Shown in pieces: positions 20,069 through 31,104 of a stretch of DNA of 64,000 nt (position 1 is its first letter; each line of letters begins with the position of its first letter). The notes under the pieces were generated by a model, which saw nothing but the letters and a program-made list of their open reading frames with translations, ran no database searches and was not told where the DNA came from. This DNA is from Hyaloraphidium curvatum (Eukaryota; Monoblepharomycota; Hyaloraphidiomycetes; Hyaloraphidiales; Hyaloraphidiaceae): the NCBI GenBank assembly GCA_025558095.1, contig JAIVFI010000002.1, positions 62,001-126,000 of the forward strand, given 5' to 3'. The position numbers and the translations under genes are program-made.

Positions 20069-21957
20069 CTACAGCTCGAAGTGCTCCCAGTGCACCCCCA
20101 CGAGCCCCTTCTCGTCGCTCGCCCCCGCGCACCCGTTGCGCACGTCCCGCACCAGCATCGACGGCCCGCAAACGGCGACCGCCACGTCCCCCCTCGGATG
20201 CCGCGCCTTGACGTCGCGGAGCAGCTCCTCGGGCGTCGGCCGCGTCGGGAACACGTTTGCCCGCTCTGCCGGCAGCGCGTCCGCCGGCAGCGCGGCCTCG
20301 CGGGTGAGGAACACCCGCAGCACGGCCTTGCCCCCGCCCGCGGCGCGGAGGAGGTGCGCCTGGTGCCAGAACTTGAGGCACTCCCCCCGCAGCCACGCGT
20401 ACTCGCTCCACGTGCGGGCGTACCACATGAGGTACACCGCCCGGGTACGGAAGGCCAGGGTGGGCGCGCCGGGTTCGGGTGAGAGGGGGAGGCACATGCG
20501 GTTGAGGATGTCGCGGGCGATGGAGAGGAGCGGGGTGATGCCGATGCCGCCGCCGACGAGGGCGACGGCGGGGTGCGTGGAAAAGTCCAGCTTGGAGGAT
20601 CCGTGGAAGCCGTCCACGTGGAGGTGCGTCAATTTGCGCATGGCTTCGACGCCGGATTCCAGGAGGGCGTCCGGCGAGGAAGGCGCGGGGCCGCCGGCGG
20701 TACGGAGGTTCGAGGCGGCGGCGTAGAGGTCCGAGGTGAACCCGCCGGCGGCCTTGATGTGGAAGGCGAGCACGGTGCCGTCCGGGGTGTTGCCGTCGGG
20801 CAGCCGGTATATGCCGGTCGGCGAGTGCTTCCCCGTGAGGAGGTGCGCGTACTGCGAGCGCATGGCCACGTCCGGGGGCGACGAGACCGACATGGGGTAG
20901 TAGTCCAGGCCCGTGCCGATGCGCGGGAGGGAGAGGAATGCGTACTGCCCGGCTTCCCACTCGCGCGGCCGGCCCGAGCCGACCTTGACGATGAGGCGGG
21001 TGCATCCGCCCGCCTCCGAGGTGAGCGCGCGCACGTCCAGCACCTCGGTGCGGGCACGGGAGCGCACGAAGCGCACGGTGCGGTCGACGAGGTAGAGTGC
21101 CATGCCCATGCCGACGAACCATGCAAAGGCGACGCGGTGCAGGGCACCAAAGACCACAAAGGCGAGGAAGAGGAAGTGCGTGTAGTAAAATGCCCGGAAG
21201 AGCTTGCGGCGCACGGCGGGGAGAGACATGATCGAGAGCACCACCAGAGACGCCCAGCTGACCGTCGCAAAGGTGTTGTCGAGGGTGGCCATCATGCGCG
21301 CGAGCTGGCCGAACTGTGCGTAGTTCACCATGGAGCATGCGGCGTGCACGGTCATCTCGGCAAAGATGAACCAGCCGAACCAGCGGTGGAACACTAGCGT
21401 ACGCTCGAACGAGACGCCGGTGACGAAGGTGAGGATGGAGTTGCGGGTGGCGCCTGCGTCGGGGGGCCATTCAATTAGCTACGGTCCGCGAGTTCGGCCC
21501 GCCCGGCCAACCCACTCATAAAGATAAAGAATGCGTTGCCGCAGCCCACCCAGGCGGCCCGGTTGCCGACGGCGACCATGTCGAATACCATCTCCGGGTC
21601 GTCCGGCCACTGCACCGGCAGCAGCACCAGCAGGGCGTTGAGGAGGACCAGCCCCGACAGCATCAGGATCTCGCCGGTGCCCATCGAGGTGCCGAGCACG
21701 GAGGGCAGCGGCGGGATTGCCTGCAGCGTGCCGGCTTTGTGCACGGCGACTCTGGTGGTCGAGTGGGTTTTCTCGGATTCGGCGAGTGGGCGGCCATCTG
21801 CGACAGCGGCGACGTGCGCCGCCTTGTCGCCCGTGCGGCGCCAGTCGCGCACGCGGTCGGCGACGGACGCGGCGGCCACGACGGCCGCCAGCGAGATGGT
21901 GTAGACGGCGCCCGACGCCATCGCCGGCGTCATCTCGACGTTGGGCGTCCACGACAT
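20069..21957 (-). CDS. Ferric reductase-like transmembrane oxidoreductase
   Basis: Exons 21957-21516 and 21453-20069 with a 62-base intron (21515-21454) encode 608 residues. Splicing joins NAFFIFM to SATRNSILTFVTGVSFER, the usual sequence before the haem-binding core. Haem histidines are visible as two pairs, VFH...TVH (14 apart) and YTH...ALH (13 apart). An FAD-binding region (DYYPMSVSS) and NAD(P)H-binding motifs (GGGIGITPLLS and CGPSML) follow. Such enzymes move electrons from cytosolic NADPH across the membrane, reducing ferric iron or copper outside; NADPH oxidases share the core, so the acceptor is not proven. The N-terminus has one membrane span and a loop before the core. The next gene upstream diverges from it across a 307-base gap. 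Confidence 0.88.
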
Positions 21958-22264
21958 CGCGGCGTCGCTCGGCGAGAGGAGCAGTGCTCAGTCTGAATGA
22001 GTTTGACCGTCGGCCACCGGCGGCCGGCCGTTCATATCCGCGGGGTGCTGATTTTCGGCCAGCTCAGCAAGGAAGCGGCGGCGGCTCGGCGGCGGCGTCC
22101 CTACGCCGATCGGGAGCGGTCGGCTCCAAAATTGCTGGGTCCGACTCACCAGCAAGCAAACCACCAGCAATGACCTGAAAACCGCACGTGCCGGCGGCCG
22201 ATCCTCACATCCCACAACCGCCCCTCTCCGAGCGCAGGCCGCGATTCGCCTCGCCCGCCGCAGG
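21958..22264. other. Divergent intergenic region
   Basis: The 307 bases between the start of the ferric reductase (minus) and the Reeler gene (plus). They must hold both promoters. I saw no distinct TATA-like element or other motif. Confidence 0.5.
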
Positions 22265-23370
22265 ATGAAAGGACCCTTCCTCTCACTCGCGCTCCTCTCC
22301 CTCCTGGCCGGCCCCGCCCTGGCCTGGCCCGACAACGCCGGCACCATCTGCGGCGTCTCCTCGTCCGACATCTCGGAAATGGCACGGTCCCGCCACGGCG
22401 GCCGGACGTCGGGCGGGAGCTTCTCGGTGGCGGCGGTCGCTGCGTCGTCGGGCAGCGGCTACTCCGTGACCCTGAGCGGGTCAACCTACACCGGGCTCGT
22501 CATTCTCGGTGGGCGGTCCGCTGTCCCGGTGCTGCGGACCGGGAATTGACCCCGCCACCCGCCCCTGCAGCCCGCGATTCGTCAAACAACCTCGTAGGCT
22601 CCTTCTCCGGCTTCCCCTCGGGCCTCTCGGTCAAGGGCGACTGCGGGGGCAACCGGGGTGCGATCCTGGAACACAACTCTGCCAGCCGCAAGTCGCTGCC
22701 CATGACCCTGCAATGGACGCCGGACTCGTCCCTCGCCGCGGGCGCCACCGTGACCTTCGAGGTGCGTGGGGCGTGGCAAACTCCCTCCGAAAGCGAAGCT
22801 GACTTGCATGATGTACAGGCAATGGTGGTGGTGACCACCAGGTCATGGTACGTGGCGAGCGCAGGCTCGGTCGTGCTCGGAGGCGCCGAGGAAACAACGA
22901 CAACAACAGAAACAACGACCACGACGACGCGGGCAGCGGCCACCACGAGCACGAGCCGCACTTCGCAGTCGCAAGCCACCGCCACGACATCTTCCGCATC
23001 CTCCGCCTCGGCAACCGCCACCTCCTCCTCGCGGACCGCCTCGGCGACCGCCTCCTCCTCCTCCTCCCGCACGACCAGCACCTCCTCCCGCACCACCTCG
23101 ATCTCCTCCCCCGCACCAATCCCCACCGACGACACCGACGGATCCGAAGCCTACTCCCTCACCGCCTCCTTCACAAACTTCGCCGCCTCCCCCGCCCTCT
23201 TCTACGCCCTCTGGACCGCCTTTGCCGCGCTGACCGTCCCCGCGCTCGCCATGCGGGCGTGGGAATCGAGGGTCGATGCGCGCGCGCTGGACCGGGCGGT
23301 GCTGGTCGCCGCGGGGGCGGCGATGGAGGGGCGGGCACCCGTGGGACCGGACATGACCATGCGGCGCTGA
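22265..23370 (+). CDS. Reeler-domain type I membrane protein, Ser/Thr-rich stalk
   Basis: Exons 22265-22508, 22571-22761 and 22819-23370 (introns of 62 and 57 bases) encode 328 residues. A signal peptide (MKGPFLSLALLSLLAGPALA) precedes a Reeler-like domain (about 21-150): GYSVTLSGSTYTGLVILARD, then LVGSFSGFP, KGDCGGNRGAILEHNSA and MTLQWTPD. A long Thr/Ser/Ala stalk (about 175-265), likely O-glycosylated, leads to one membrane span (FYALWTAFAALTVPALAM) and a short cytosolic tail. Reeler domains are known from animal reelin, defense proteins and ferric-chelate-reductase-1 proteins; a surface adhesive or recognition role is inference. Its divergent placement next to a ferric reductase is suggestive, since animal FRRS1 fuses Reeler with a reductase core, but no fusion exists here. 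Confidence 0.7.
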
Positions 23371-23477
23371 TACTCGTGCACATTCGGACTCGTTTTGCAC
23401 TGCTCGCACGGGGACGGCTAGAGTTGTAGAGCTGCCATGAATGCATGCATCGTGGCCACCGGCCTGGGTATTCACTA

Positions 23478-24785
23478 CTAATGCGGTCCTCGTGCGGGAG
23501 AAGTCGGCGACAGGGGCGCAATCTTGCGCCTCATCCAGTCGTCCAATATCGCAGCCACCTCGTCCGGCCGTTCCAGCGCCACCCATATCCCCGCCCCCGC
23601 CAGCGTCGTCTCTTCGAGGTCCGGGCACAGCCTGCGCATGTCGGCCCTGCGCCCCTCTGCCGAAGCCGGCTGGAACTCCGCCCCCACGAACAGCACGGGA
23701 ACGGTGATCCCTCGCGGCACGCCGCGGAACTCGTCCACCGTCGACGCTTCCAGCCGGTAGAGCTGTATCGGCCCCCCGAACCCGCCGATGGAGCGGTAAT
23801 GCGACACCAGCAGCTCCTCGTCCTCGGGGGGCACCAAGGGCGACCTGTCCGCCGCCCGCTTCCGGATCGCTTCCCTCGCGACCGCGCCGTCCATCCGCGG
23901 GCTGAACGAGGACATCATCGCCGCCGTCTTCTCGGCCTCTTCCCGGCCCCCGGGCCGGAGGGCGACGTGCAGGCTGGCGGCCAGGTCCGCGTCGAGCTCC
24001 TCCACCGCGCGGTCGGTGCCCAGGTACAGCCTGTGCGCGATCAGCGGGTCGGCCTTGGCGGCAAAGAGGGCCGGGGGCACGTAAATCTCCGCGGGGGGTA
24101 TGTAGGGTGTGGAGAGGAACACCGCGTGCGAGACGACGTGCGGGTAGAGCAGGTACAGGGCCGAGGCGAATCGGTGCGCCTCGTGGTAGGCGACCACGGC
24201 CGCCCGCGGGATGAGCAGGGAGGCGAGCAGGCCGGCGAGGTCCAGGGCGATTTCCCGGCAGCTGTAGAATGTTCTGCGTGCGGCGGTGTCGGCCTGCTTG
24301 GGCTGCGGGTCGCCGGGGTTGAATCCGCGGATGGAAGGGATGAGCAGGCGGTAGCCGCGGGCGACGAGCCTGGGCACGAGCCGCCGCAGGCCGTGCGGTC
24401 CTTCCACCGAGGTTGCGAGGCACAGAAGAGTCGCCCGTAGTGGACCGACCGGCGGCGAGGCGTCCACATATGAGAAACGGTACCCCCGGACGTCCGCGGT
24501 GAGCAACGGATATCCCGCCACGCCGACATCCCGCCGCCCCGCGCCATCGCTGCCCGGCCGCGCCGGGAGCGGGTCGCTGTTTGTTTGTCCGTTTGCGTGC
24601 TGCAGCCAATGGCCAGGGACCGGCGGCGAGACGGGCGACGGCAGCGGCCACGAGGAGGCAAACGCCGGCAGCGGCGGCGGCCCGCGCCCGGCGCCGGCCG
24701 CAGCCGAATCGCGGCCCTCCGTCGACGCCGAGACGTCCGAAAAGAAGGAATCGTCGGTCTCGGTGTCGGAGTCCGTGCCCGACAT
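23478..24785 (-). CDS. Epoxide-hydrolase-like alpha/beta-hydrolase, catalytic residues replaced (paralogue 1)
   Basis: A single exon of 435 residues; the first ~100 residues are acidic and Ser-rich. The alpha/beta-hydrolase fold is recognisable: strand VGPLRATLLCLAT, IPSIRGFNPGDPQPKQ, nucleophile-elbow region VVAYHEAHRFASALYLLYP, cap motif IQLYRLE, and C-terminal ERPDEVAAIL. Compared with epoxide hydrolases, the HG oxyanion motif is AT, the elbow reads YHEAH instead of HDWGG, the acid loop is VGAEFQP and the catalytic His position (GCGHW) is GAGIW. The enzyme is therefore probably not a normal hydrolase. A paralogue at 35076-36344 shares the losses. Start: the Met giving MSGTDSDTETDD; the frame stays open further upstream. 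Confidence 0.75.
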   Translation of the reverse strand: MSGTDSDTETDDSFFSDVSASTEGRDSAAAGAGRGPPPLPAFASSWPLPSPVSPPVPGHWLQHANGQTNSDPLPARPGSDGAGRRDVGVAGYPLLTADVRGYRFSYVDASPPVGPLRATLLCLATSVEGPHGLRRLVPRLVARGYRLLIPSIRGFNPGDPQPKQADTAARRTFYSCREIALDLAGLLASLLIPRAAVVAYHEAHRFASALYLLYPHVVSHAVFLSTPYIPPAEIYVPPALFAAKADPLIAHRLYLGTDRAVEELDADLAASLHVALRPGGREEAEKTAAMMSSFSPRMDGAVAREAIRKRAADRSPLVPPEDEELLVSHYRSIGGFGGPIQLYRLEASTVDEFRGVPRGITVPVLFVGAEFQPASAEGRRADMRRLCPDLEETTLAGAGIWVALERPDEVAAILDDWMRRKIAPLSPTSPARGPH

Positions 24786-24999
24786 CGCGGAGACGGATTC
24801 TCGAGTGTCCCAAGTTCCAAGGAAATGACGTGGAGGCGCGGTCCAGATGGGGAGAAACAGGGACGTTCGATGAGGAACCACATCCGACTCACTCGCACAC
24901 AACTCGAAACTCGATCGACACCCGTCCAATACCGCCGAGCTGCGCCAAGCCAGGAACCGGCCGCTCTTGACGGGCCTCGCTCGCACCCCCGCAATGCAG

Positions 25000-26684
25000 T
25001 CATCGCTTCCCGTCCCTCGCCCCTCCCACCGCTCCCTGAACCACCTCCCCCGACCCCGCCCGCATCCGCTTCTCCCTCCCCAGCATCCACACCTCGGCCC
25101 ACGCACACGCAGACGCGACGAGGATCATCGAGCCCCCGAACATCTGGATGGGGATGTAGTTGGTCGTCCGCGCGCCGTCGGGGGCGTAGGACGAGAAGGT
25201 GTCGAAGAGGTAGCCGACCAGCACGGGGCCGGCGAGGCCGGGGATGCAGCACCTGCGTGTGCGTCAGGAGACGCGCGGGACCTGGGGTGGGCTACGCACC
25301 AGGAATAGATCAGGCCGATCGCGCTGGCGTAATGGTCCGGGAAGGCGTTGGCGACGACCACGGGGTACAGGCCGTGGTAGGCGCCAGTGGCGAACGTCCC
25401 GTCTGCAGGAACATGGTAAGGAACGGTCGCTCAGGCCACGACAGCACGCCACTCACAGAGGAGCGAGAAGGCGATGATGGAGCCCAGGTTCTTTGCAAAC
25501 GGCCAGACCAGGAACTGCACCAGCGCCGCCCCCCCGATGCCCCCGGCAAACATGCTCGCGGGTTCGAGTAAGCGCGCGAGGAACCCCTGCGCGACGCGGA
25601 AGACGAGGCCCGCGATGTTCATGATCGAAATCATGAGCGAGGCCTGGCCGGGGGAGAGCCCCTGGTCCGTCGAGTACTGCGGGAGATAATACGTGGGAAT
25701 GTAGTAGCCCCAGGTGATCCAGAAGCCGACCGCGCTCAGGATCCAGTAGTGCTTGGACCGGAAGAACATGGGGTCGAAGAACTTTGGCTTTTTCGCGACC
25801 CTGCTCGGCGCTCCGAACGGCCGCACGCCCACGGGCTGCAGCACGAGTGTGCACGTCCCCAGCACTACCGCCGAAACGAGCGCCATCACGCGGTATGCCC
25901 AAGCGGGTCCGACACTGTCCAGGAGCGCCTGTATGACCAAGGGCCACACGAACCCTCCGACCCCGCCACCGGTCCCGCCCAGGCCGATCGCCAGCGCCCT
26001 CCTCTCGGGCCGCCAGTGCGTGACCAGCACCCCGCCGCTGGGAATCAGCAGGCACGCGATGCCGAGGCCGTACATGAACCCCTGGGTGAGGTAGAGCGCC
26101 CAGAGCTGCCCCGCGGCGGCGGCAAACGACGACGCGAGCCACGACAGGCTGAACAGCGCGGTGCCGAAGCAGAAGACGCGCTGGTGGCCGAGGATGTCCG
26201 AGGCCCGGCCGACAAAGATGCCCAGGAGGGTCGAGCAGGCGTATGCGATCGAGCCGACCCAGGCCAGCGCCTTCTGCGACTGCGGGCCGAACGTCTCCTC
26301 GGCGTAGAAGTAGCGCTGCCACACGCCCTGGCTGAACGACGTGCCGTAGCTGAAGAACATGGCCAGGAAGGTCGCGATGAGCACGATCCACGCGCGGAGG
26401 CCCTCGGGCTGGGGCGTCGGAGGAGTGGCGGGCGCGTCCGGCGGGGGGTCCGCGGCAGCCTCGCCGGGCTCTTTGGAGCTCATGACGTTGTCCGGCTGCG
26501 CCGCCGCCGCGAGCTGCGCGCTGGCTGCGGGCGGCGGCTCCAGGGGACGCGGTTCCGGCGCCGAGACGGCAACGTCCTCAACCACGTCCGAACGCTCGGT
26601 GCCTCCGAACGCCGCTGGAACCCCATGTTCTGGCTCAAAATCTGTCCTTTTCGGGCCTTCGTCAGAGTCGTCCGCCGGCGCCAT
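25000..26684 (-). CDS. Major facilitator superfamily transporter, monocarboxylate-transporter-like
   Basis: Exons 26684-25457, 25402-25300 and 25252-25000 (introns of 54 and 47 bases) encode 527 residues. A ~95-residue acidic, Pro/Ala-rich cytosolic N-terminus precedes 12 predicted membrane spans, starting with LRAWIVLIATFLAMFFSYG. Typical fungal MCT-family elements are SFSQGVWQRYF, AWVGSIAYACSTLLGIFVGRASD, the loop WRPERRALAIGLGGTGGGVGG and ITWGYYIPTYYLPQYS. The substrate is unknown; relatives move monocarboxylates, riboflavin or other small organic molecules. A second possible start at 26483 would give a shorter N-terminus. The last two introns are supported because splicing restores span 11 (YHGLYPVVVANAF) and span 12 (YIPIQMFGGSMILVASACAW). 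Confidence 0.82.
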
Positions 26685-26868
26685 GTCCGCAGCGTCTCCC
26701 AGGATGAGGAACCAAGTCAGAGCCCGCCTTCGCCACGCCGCCTCCCCGACCAACTCCTTCATGGAGGCGATCATCTCCCAGTACCGCGGCTCTTTTTCGC
26801 TAAAGACAATACTCCATCTGCCGTCCAATCTCGAGCTACCATGAATGGGTGCCCCGCGCCCCAACCGC

Positions 26869-29638
26869 CTACCCCACGACGTGCGAGTTCCTCAGCACCT
26901 CGAGCTCCGCCTCAGTGATCAGCGGCCCCCCCGCGCCCTCGGCCAGCCTCTTGACCACCTCCCGCACCACCACGTACGCGCGGTGCGTGTTTTCCCACAC
27001 GCCCCCGGCCCCCGCCATGCCCTCCAGGCACCCCTCGATGTCGCCCACCAGCTCCCGCACCGTGTCCACGGCCCCCGCGTCAGCCGCCTTGGAGCCCGAC
27101 AGCGCCGCGTTGAACCTGCGTATGGCCGACACGTGCACCCAGGCCGCACGCAGGACGCCGAGCGCCCAGATGGGCGGCAGGTCCTTGGCCTCCTCGGCGA
27201 GCCGCTGCCGGTCCTGCTCCGGGTCGCGCGGGCCGGGGCCGTCGTCCTCGGGGCGGAGGAGCGTGCGCATGAGCCGGGAGATGGTGATTGCGTTGGCTTC
27301 CGCGCGGACAAAGGCCTCGGAGCTCGGCCAGTCCGGGTCCGGGTTCTCCATCTCGGCCAGCAGGTCCGAGGGCGAGTGCAGCACGAGGTCGAACGAGTGG
27401 ATGAAGATGAGGACCTGCGTGCTATGGGATTGCGAACATCAGCGTCGTCCGGCGAAACGGCAGCGCGCGCGACCCACAGCCTGTTGCCCCGCTGCCTGCC
27501 CCACCAGCGGATCGTGAGCTCCTTGAGCCCCCTCCCGTCCGCCTCCGAATCCATCCTGCGCACCTCCTCGGGCAGCCCGTCGAAAAACTCCCGCAGCGCC
27601 CGCGCCGCCTCCTCCTTCATCCTCCGCGCCGTCGCCTCCTCCTGCGACGCCCCCCTCGGCGGATCGAACAGTCTGTACCCCCTGTCCCGGAAGTACCTCC
27701 TGCACGCGAACGTGCGCTCCCACAGGCACGAAAACACCACGTAGAACGCCGACAGCCCGTTGCGGAGCATCCCCCCCGCCGCGAACGCCGCCGTCCTCCT
27801 GCGCGCCTCGGACCCCGCGGGCGCGTCGGCCCACTCGGCCACCTCGCGCACGGGGCGCAGCGCGACGGCGTCGAGGATGCCGCCCGAGGCGCGGTCGCGC
27901 TGCAGCCAGAGGGCGAGGTCCGCCGGTGTGGCGGGGACGGGGGGGAGGGATTCGAAGACGATGTCGGGGCAGGGGAGCGGGGCGTCGAGCCAGGGGCAGG
28001 GCTGGGCGTCGGCGCGGGAGCGGTCCGGGAAGAAGGCGAGGGCCGCGCTGCGCGCGTCGGCGAGGGCGACGTCGGTCATGAGGAGGACGGTGTTGAGGCG
28101 GGCGCGCTCCTCGGCCCAGATCCAGGAGGCGAGGTCGCGCGGGTCGCGGGTGGCGCCGTCAAGGGGGTGCTCGCCGAAGCGGACCAAGGGATGCAGCTGC
28201 AGTATCGCACGCGCCATCTCCGAGTAGTCCGTCCCGTGGCCGAGCATGGTGGTCCGCGCGACGACGGCGGCCATCATCAGGGTCGTCGCCGTGTCCGGAT
28301 CCGCCGCGGCGGGGTCCACCGACAGCATCGCGCGGACCTCGCGGCGGATGCGGTGCGCCACCTCGTCCGCCAGCGCGGGCTGGACAAACAGCGCCGCGTG
28401 CTCGTCCTGCTCGTCCGCCATAGCCAGGCCCGACCAGATCAGCGAGAGGACCAGGGTCGGGTCGGCCTGGAGCTGGCGCAGGCGCTGCTTGAGGGTGGGG
28501 ATGTGGATGAAGGGGTGGATCGAGTTGTGGTAGTGGAAGTGCAGGTCGATCATGTGCTCGACGGCGTCCCACGAGGGGAAGAAGGCGGGGAGGATGGTCG
28601 GGTACGGGTTCGCGTCGGGCGCCGGCGAGACCGCGGAATAGGGGGGCGCGAACGAGCCCGACATCCGCCGATCATCGACCACGTGCGCCAGCGGTCCAGG
28701 CGCAGGAGGCGTGGGGTAGCGAGGATCCGGGTAGCTGCCGTAGGTCGGGTACTGCGGGTTGGAGCCCGGTCTGGGCGAGCCCGAGACGGCCGAGAACTGC
28801 GCCGCCGAGTACTGCGAAAACGGCGACTCGGCGTAGCCGGATCCGTAGCCGGAGTACTGGCCCGCGGGCTGGCCGTAGGCGGCGGCCGCTGGGTACGGCT
28901 GCGGGGCAGCGACGGGCGCGTTGGAGTAGACGGCGCCGTCGTGCGCTGCGTGCCCGTAGCCGTGCTGCTGCTGCTGCGCGCCGGCGACGTAGCCAATGTC
29001 CTCGCTGCCGTAGCTCTCGGCCTCGCTCGCTTCGCCGTTGGCGTCCCCGTCCGCGTTGCCGTAGCTGGCGTCGTCGCCCTCGCCCGCGGGCCTGCGGCGG
29101 CGCACGGTGCACGACTTGCCGCTCTTGCCGGGGCGCAGGTGACGCTTCAGGGCGTCGCCGCGGGTGAAGGCTGCGCCGCAGCGGGGGCAGACGTGCGAAC
29201 GGTCATTGCTGTGCGACGCCTCGTCTGGGAGGGGGAAGGAAAAGTCAGATTCCGGCCTGCGAAGACCGCAGCCCCGAGGCACGACACCCACGCCGCCGCA
29301 GCTCGTACACGCGCCCGAAGGCCTTGCCGCAGCGCTCGCAGCGGTGGTTTTTCTCGCCGGTGTGTGTGAGCATGTGCGCCTGCATGTTGTGCTGTATTGA
29401 GGTTGGAGATCAGTGCCTCCGTGCCCTCCAGCGCCGCCAAACCCGCCTTGCGCGAGAACTTCGAGCCGCACGTCGGGCACGCGAAGCGCTTGTCCTGCGC
29501 GGCGCCGGGGCTGCGCGGCGACTCGGCGTCGGACGCGTCGGAATGCTCGCGGCGCCGCGCCTTGCCGCGCGGCCCGCCCGCGCCGCTGTCGGCCTCGCCC
29601 GCGCCGCCGCCGTCGGGCCCGTCGTGCGCCGCCGCCAT
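26869..29638 (-). CDS. C2H2 zinc-finger transcription factor with fungal-type middle-homology domain
   Basis: Exons 29638-29447, 29391-29292, 29224-27474 and 27414-26869 encode 862 residues. Three zinc fingers sit at the N-terminus: CPTCGSKFSRKHNMQAHMLTH, CERCGKAFGRVYELRRHEASH and CPRCGAAFTRGDALKRH. Each of the first two is split by an intron. The first intron (29446-29392, 55 bases) uses a GC donor (AAG|GCGGGT); only this choice completes finger 1. A Gln/Tyr/Pro-rich region follows (about 130-260). From about 270 there is a fungal-specific transcription factor domain (PAFFPSWDAVEHMIDLHFHYHNSIHPFIHIPTL; LSLIWSGLAMA). It is a nuclear DNA-binding regulator; targets are unknown, though its neighbour is a transporter on the same strand. 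Confidence 0.85.
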
Positions 29639-29875
29639 AGGAGCGCCGGCGGTGCTGGAAAACCCGCTGATCCTCTGGGTGGCAAGGTTCGGGAACCGTT
29701 TTTCGCAATTTCTCGCTAGACGTGGCGAAGTCGGTAGCAAAATCTGCTAAGCACTCGCAATCCCCCGCCCTCGGGATCGCCGTTCCTGGCGCGAACGGCT
29801 GCTCGGGTGGTGTCGCCCGGTCCTCGTGGCCATCATTGAAGTCCGCCCGGCACGAGGCCGTGTCTGCCGACGGCG

Positions 29876-31060
29876 ATGGGACCTTCCGATGCCGGGCCAG
29901 CGTCGAGCCCGCATTTGGGGGACACGGGAGGCGCCCTGGCCGTGCTGTCGAGCCTGCTGCGGCCGAAAAGCGCGTCTGCTTTATCTAGGGCCCTGGAGGA
30001 CGAGACCGTCGCGGCCGGTCTGCCTGACTACTTTGGAGCGATCGCGCTCGCCGTCCGGGCCGAGACGGCAGTGCTTCGCGACGAGCCGCCCTCGTTCGAC
30101 GGCCAGCTCGACGCTTTCAGGGAGCGCTTGACGAATGACGCGTCGAGACGGGACTTTGCCGAGGTTCTGGAGCAGCTCGGGGTACCCGCCAAGGCGGCAA
30201 TGTGGGAGACCGCCTCTGATAGTTCACTTGAGGCGCGACTCGTTGCTTCGCTTTCATCGCTGAAGGCTATCGCCGACGCCATTGGCGATGCGTCTGCCAC
30301 GCGGGCTTCAGGCCGGGAACCTCCCCGCGTGATTCGCGCCGCGACAGCCCTCCTCTGTGAAACCCTCTCGGATCTCATCGTCTCCTACGACGACCGGACA
30401 CAATACCCGGCTCCCCAAATCTCATCATCCGACGTTCTCCCCTCCACCCTCTCCATTCTCTCCCAGGATCCCGATCCAAACGCCGCCTCCTCCCTCCGCT
30501 CCCTGGCCGCCAACGCCCTCGACGCGGGCTGCTTCCCCCCCGCCCTCCTCCCCTCCCTGACCTCCCACATCCTCCGCAACCCCTCGGCACCGGACTTCCC
30601 GCGCCTCGTCGCGCTGGCCCCCCTCTCCCCCGCGGAACTGTGCTTCCTCCACGCGCGCTCGCGCTCCCCCGACCTCGCCCAGGCGTGCCTGGCCCGCCTG
30701 CCCCGCGCTTTCGGGGGGTGGGACGACCGCACCGCCGGCGTGCTCCTGGACGGCTTGATCGACGACCTCCGCTCGGCCGGCACGCCGTCCCCTGCGGGCG
30801 CGGCGATGCCCGGGCTCGCGTGGGCGAGGGACGATCTGGGGACGTACGATGGGGAGCCGGAGGAGCTGCCGGACAGCGTGCCGGTGCGGGAGCAGCTGAG
30901 GGAGAAGATCGCAGGGGGGGACGTGCTGAGGGTGCTGGCGCGGGCGGTGGAGAAGGGGTGGAGGCCGGCGGAGGGGAAGGCGGAGACTCTGGCGGGGTTG
31001 GTAAAGGGGTGGGATGTTCCTGGCTGGAAAGAGTTCGTTTCGGCGTCGCGGCACGGGTAG
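29876..31060 (+). CDS. Unrecognised all-helical protein
   Basis: A single exon of 394 residues, predicted mostly helical with repeated Leu-rich helices (for example LAVLSSLLRPKSASALSRALED, and SSLRSLAANALDAGCFPPALLPSL). The spacing resembles ARM/HEAT-type repeats, as in proteasome chaperone S5b or similar scaffolds, but I see no diagnostic motif. There is no signal peptide or membrane span. It diverges from the transcription factor with a 237-base gap. The start is the ATG after an upstream stop region; a role as a scaffold is only a guess. Confidence 0.6.
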   Translation: MGPSDAGPASSPHLGDTGGALAVLSSLLRPKSASALSRALEDETVAAGLPDYFGAIALAVRAETAVLRDEPPSFDGQLDAFRERLTNDASRRDFAEVLEQLGVPAKAAMWETASDSSLEARLVASLSSLKAIADAIGDASATRASGREPPRVIRAATALLCETLSDLIVSYDDRTQYPAPQISSSDVLPSTLSILSQDPDPNAASSLRSLAANALDAGCFPPALLPSLTSHILRNPSAPDFPRLVALAPLSPAELCFLHARSRSPDLAQACLARLPRAFGGWDDRTAGVLLDGLIDDLRSAGTPSPAGAAMPGLAWARDDLGTYDGEPEELPDSVPVREQLREKIAGGDVLRVLARAVEKGWRPAEGKAETLAGLVKGWDVPGWKEFVSASRHG

Positions 31061-31104
31061 CGCCCTCTATATCATTGTAGAATTCCGACTCGGCAACCAG
31101 CTTC

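Noticed and set aside
22843-24813. Minus-strand frame of about 656 codons across the Reeler gene and the alpha/beta-hydrolase
   Set aside because: It lies in a shadow frame of two recognisable genes; Gly/Arg runs are the complement of Ser/Thr-rich coding sequence.
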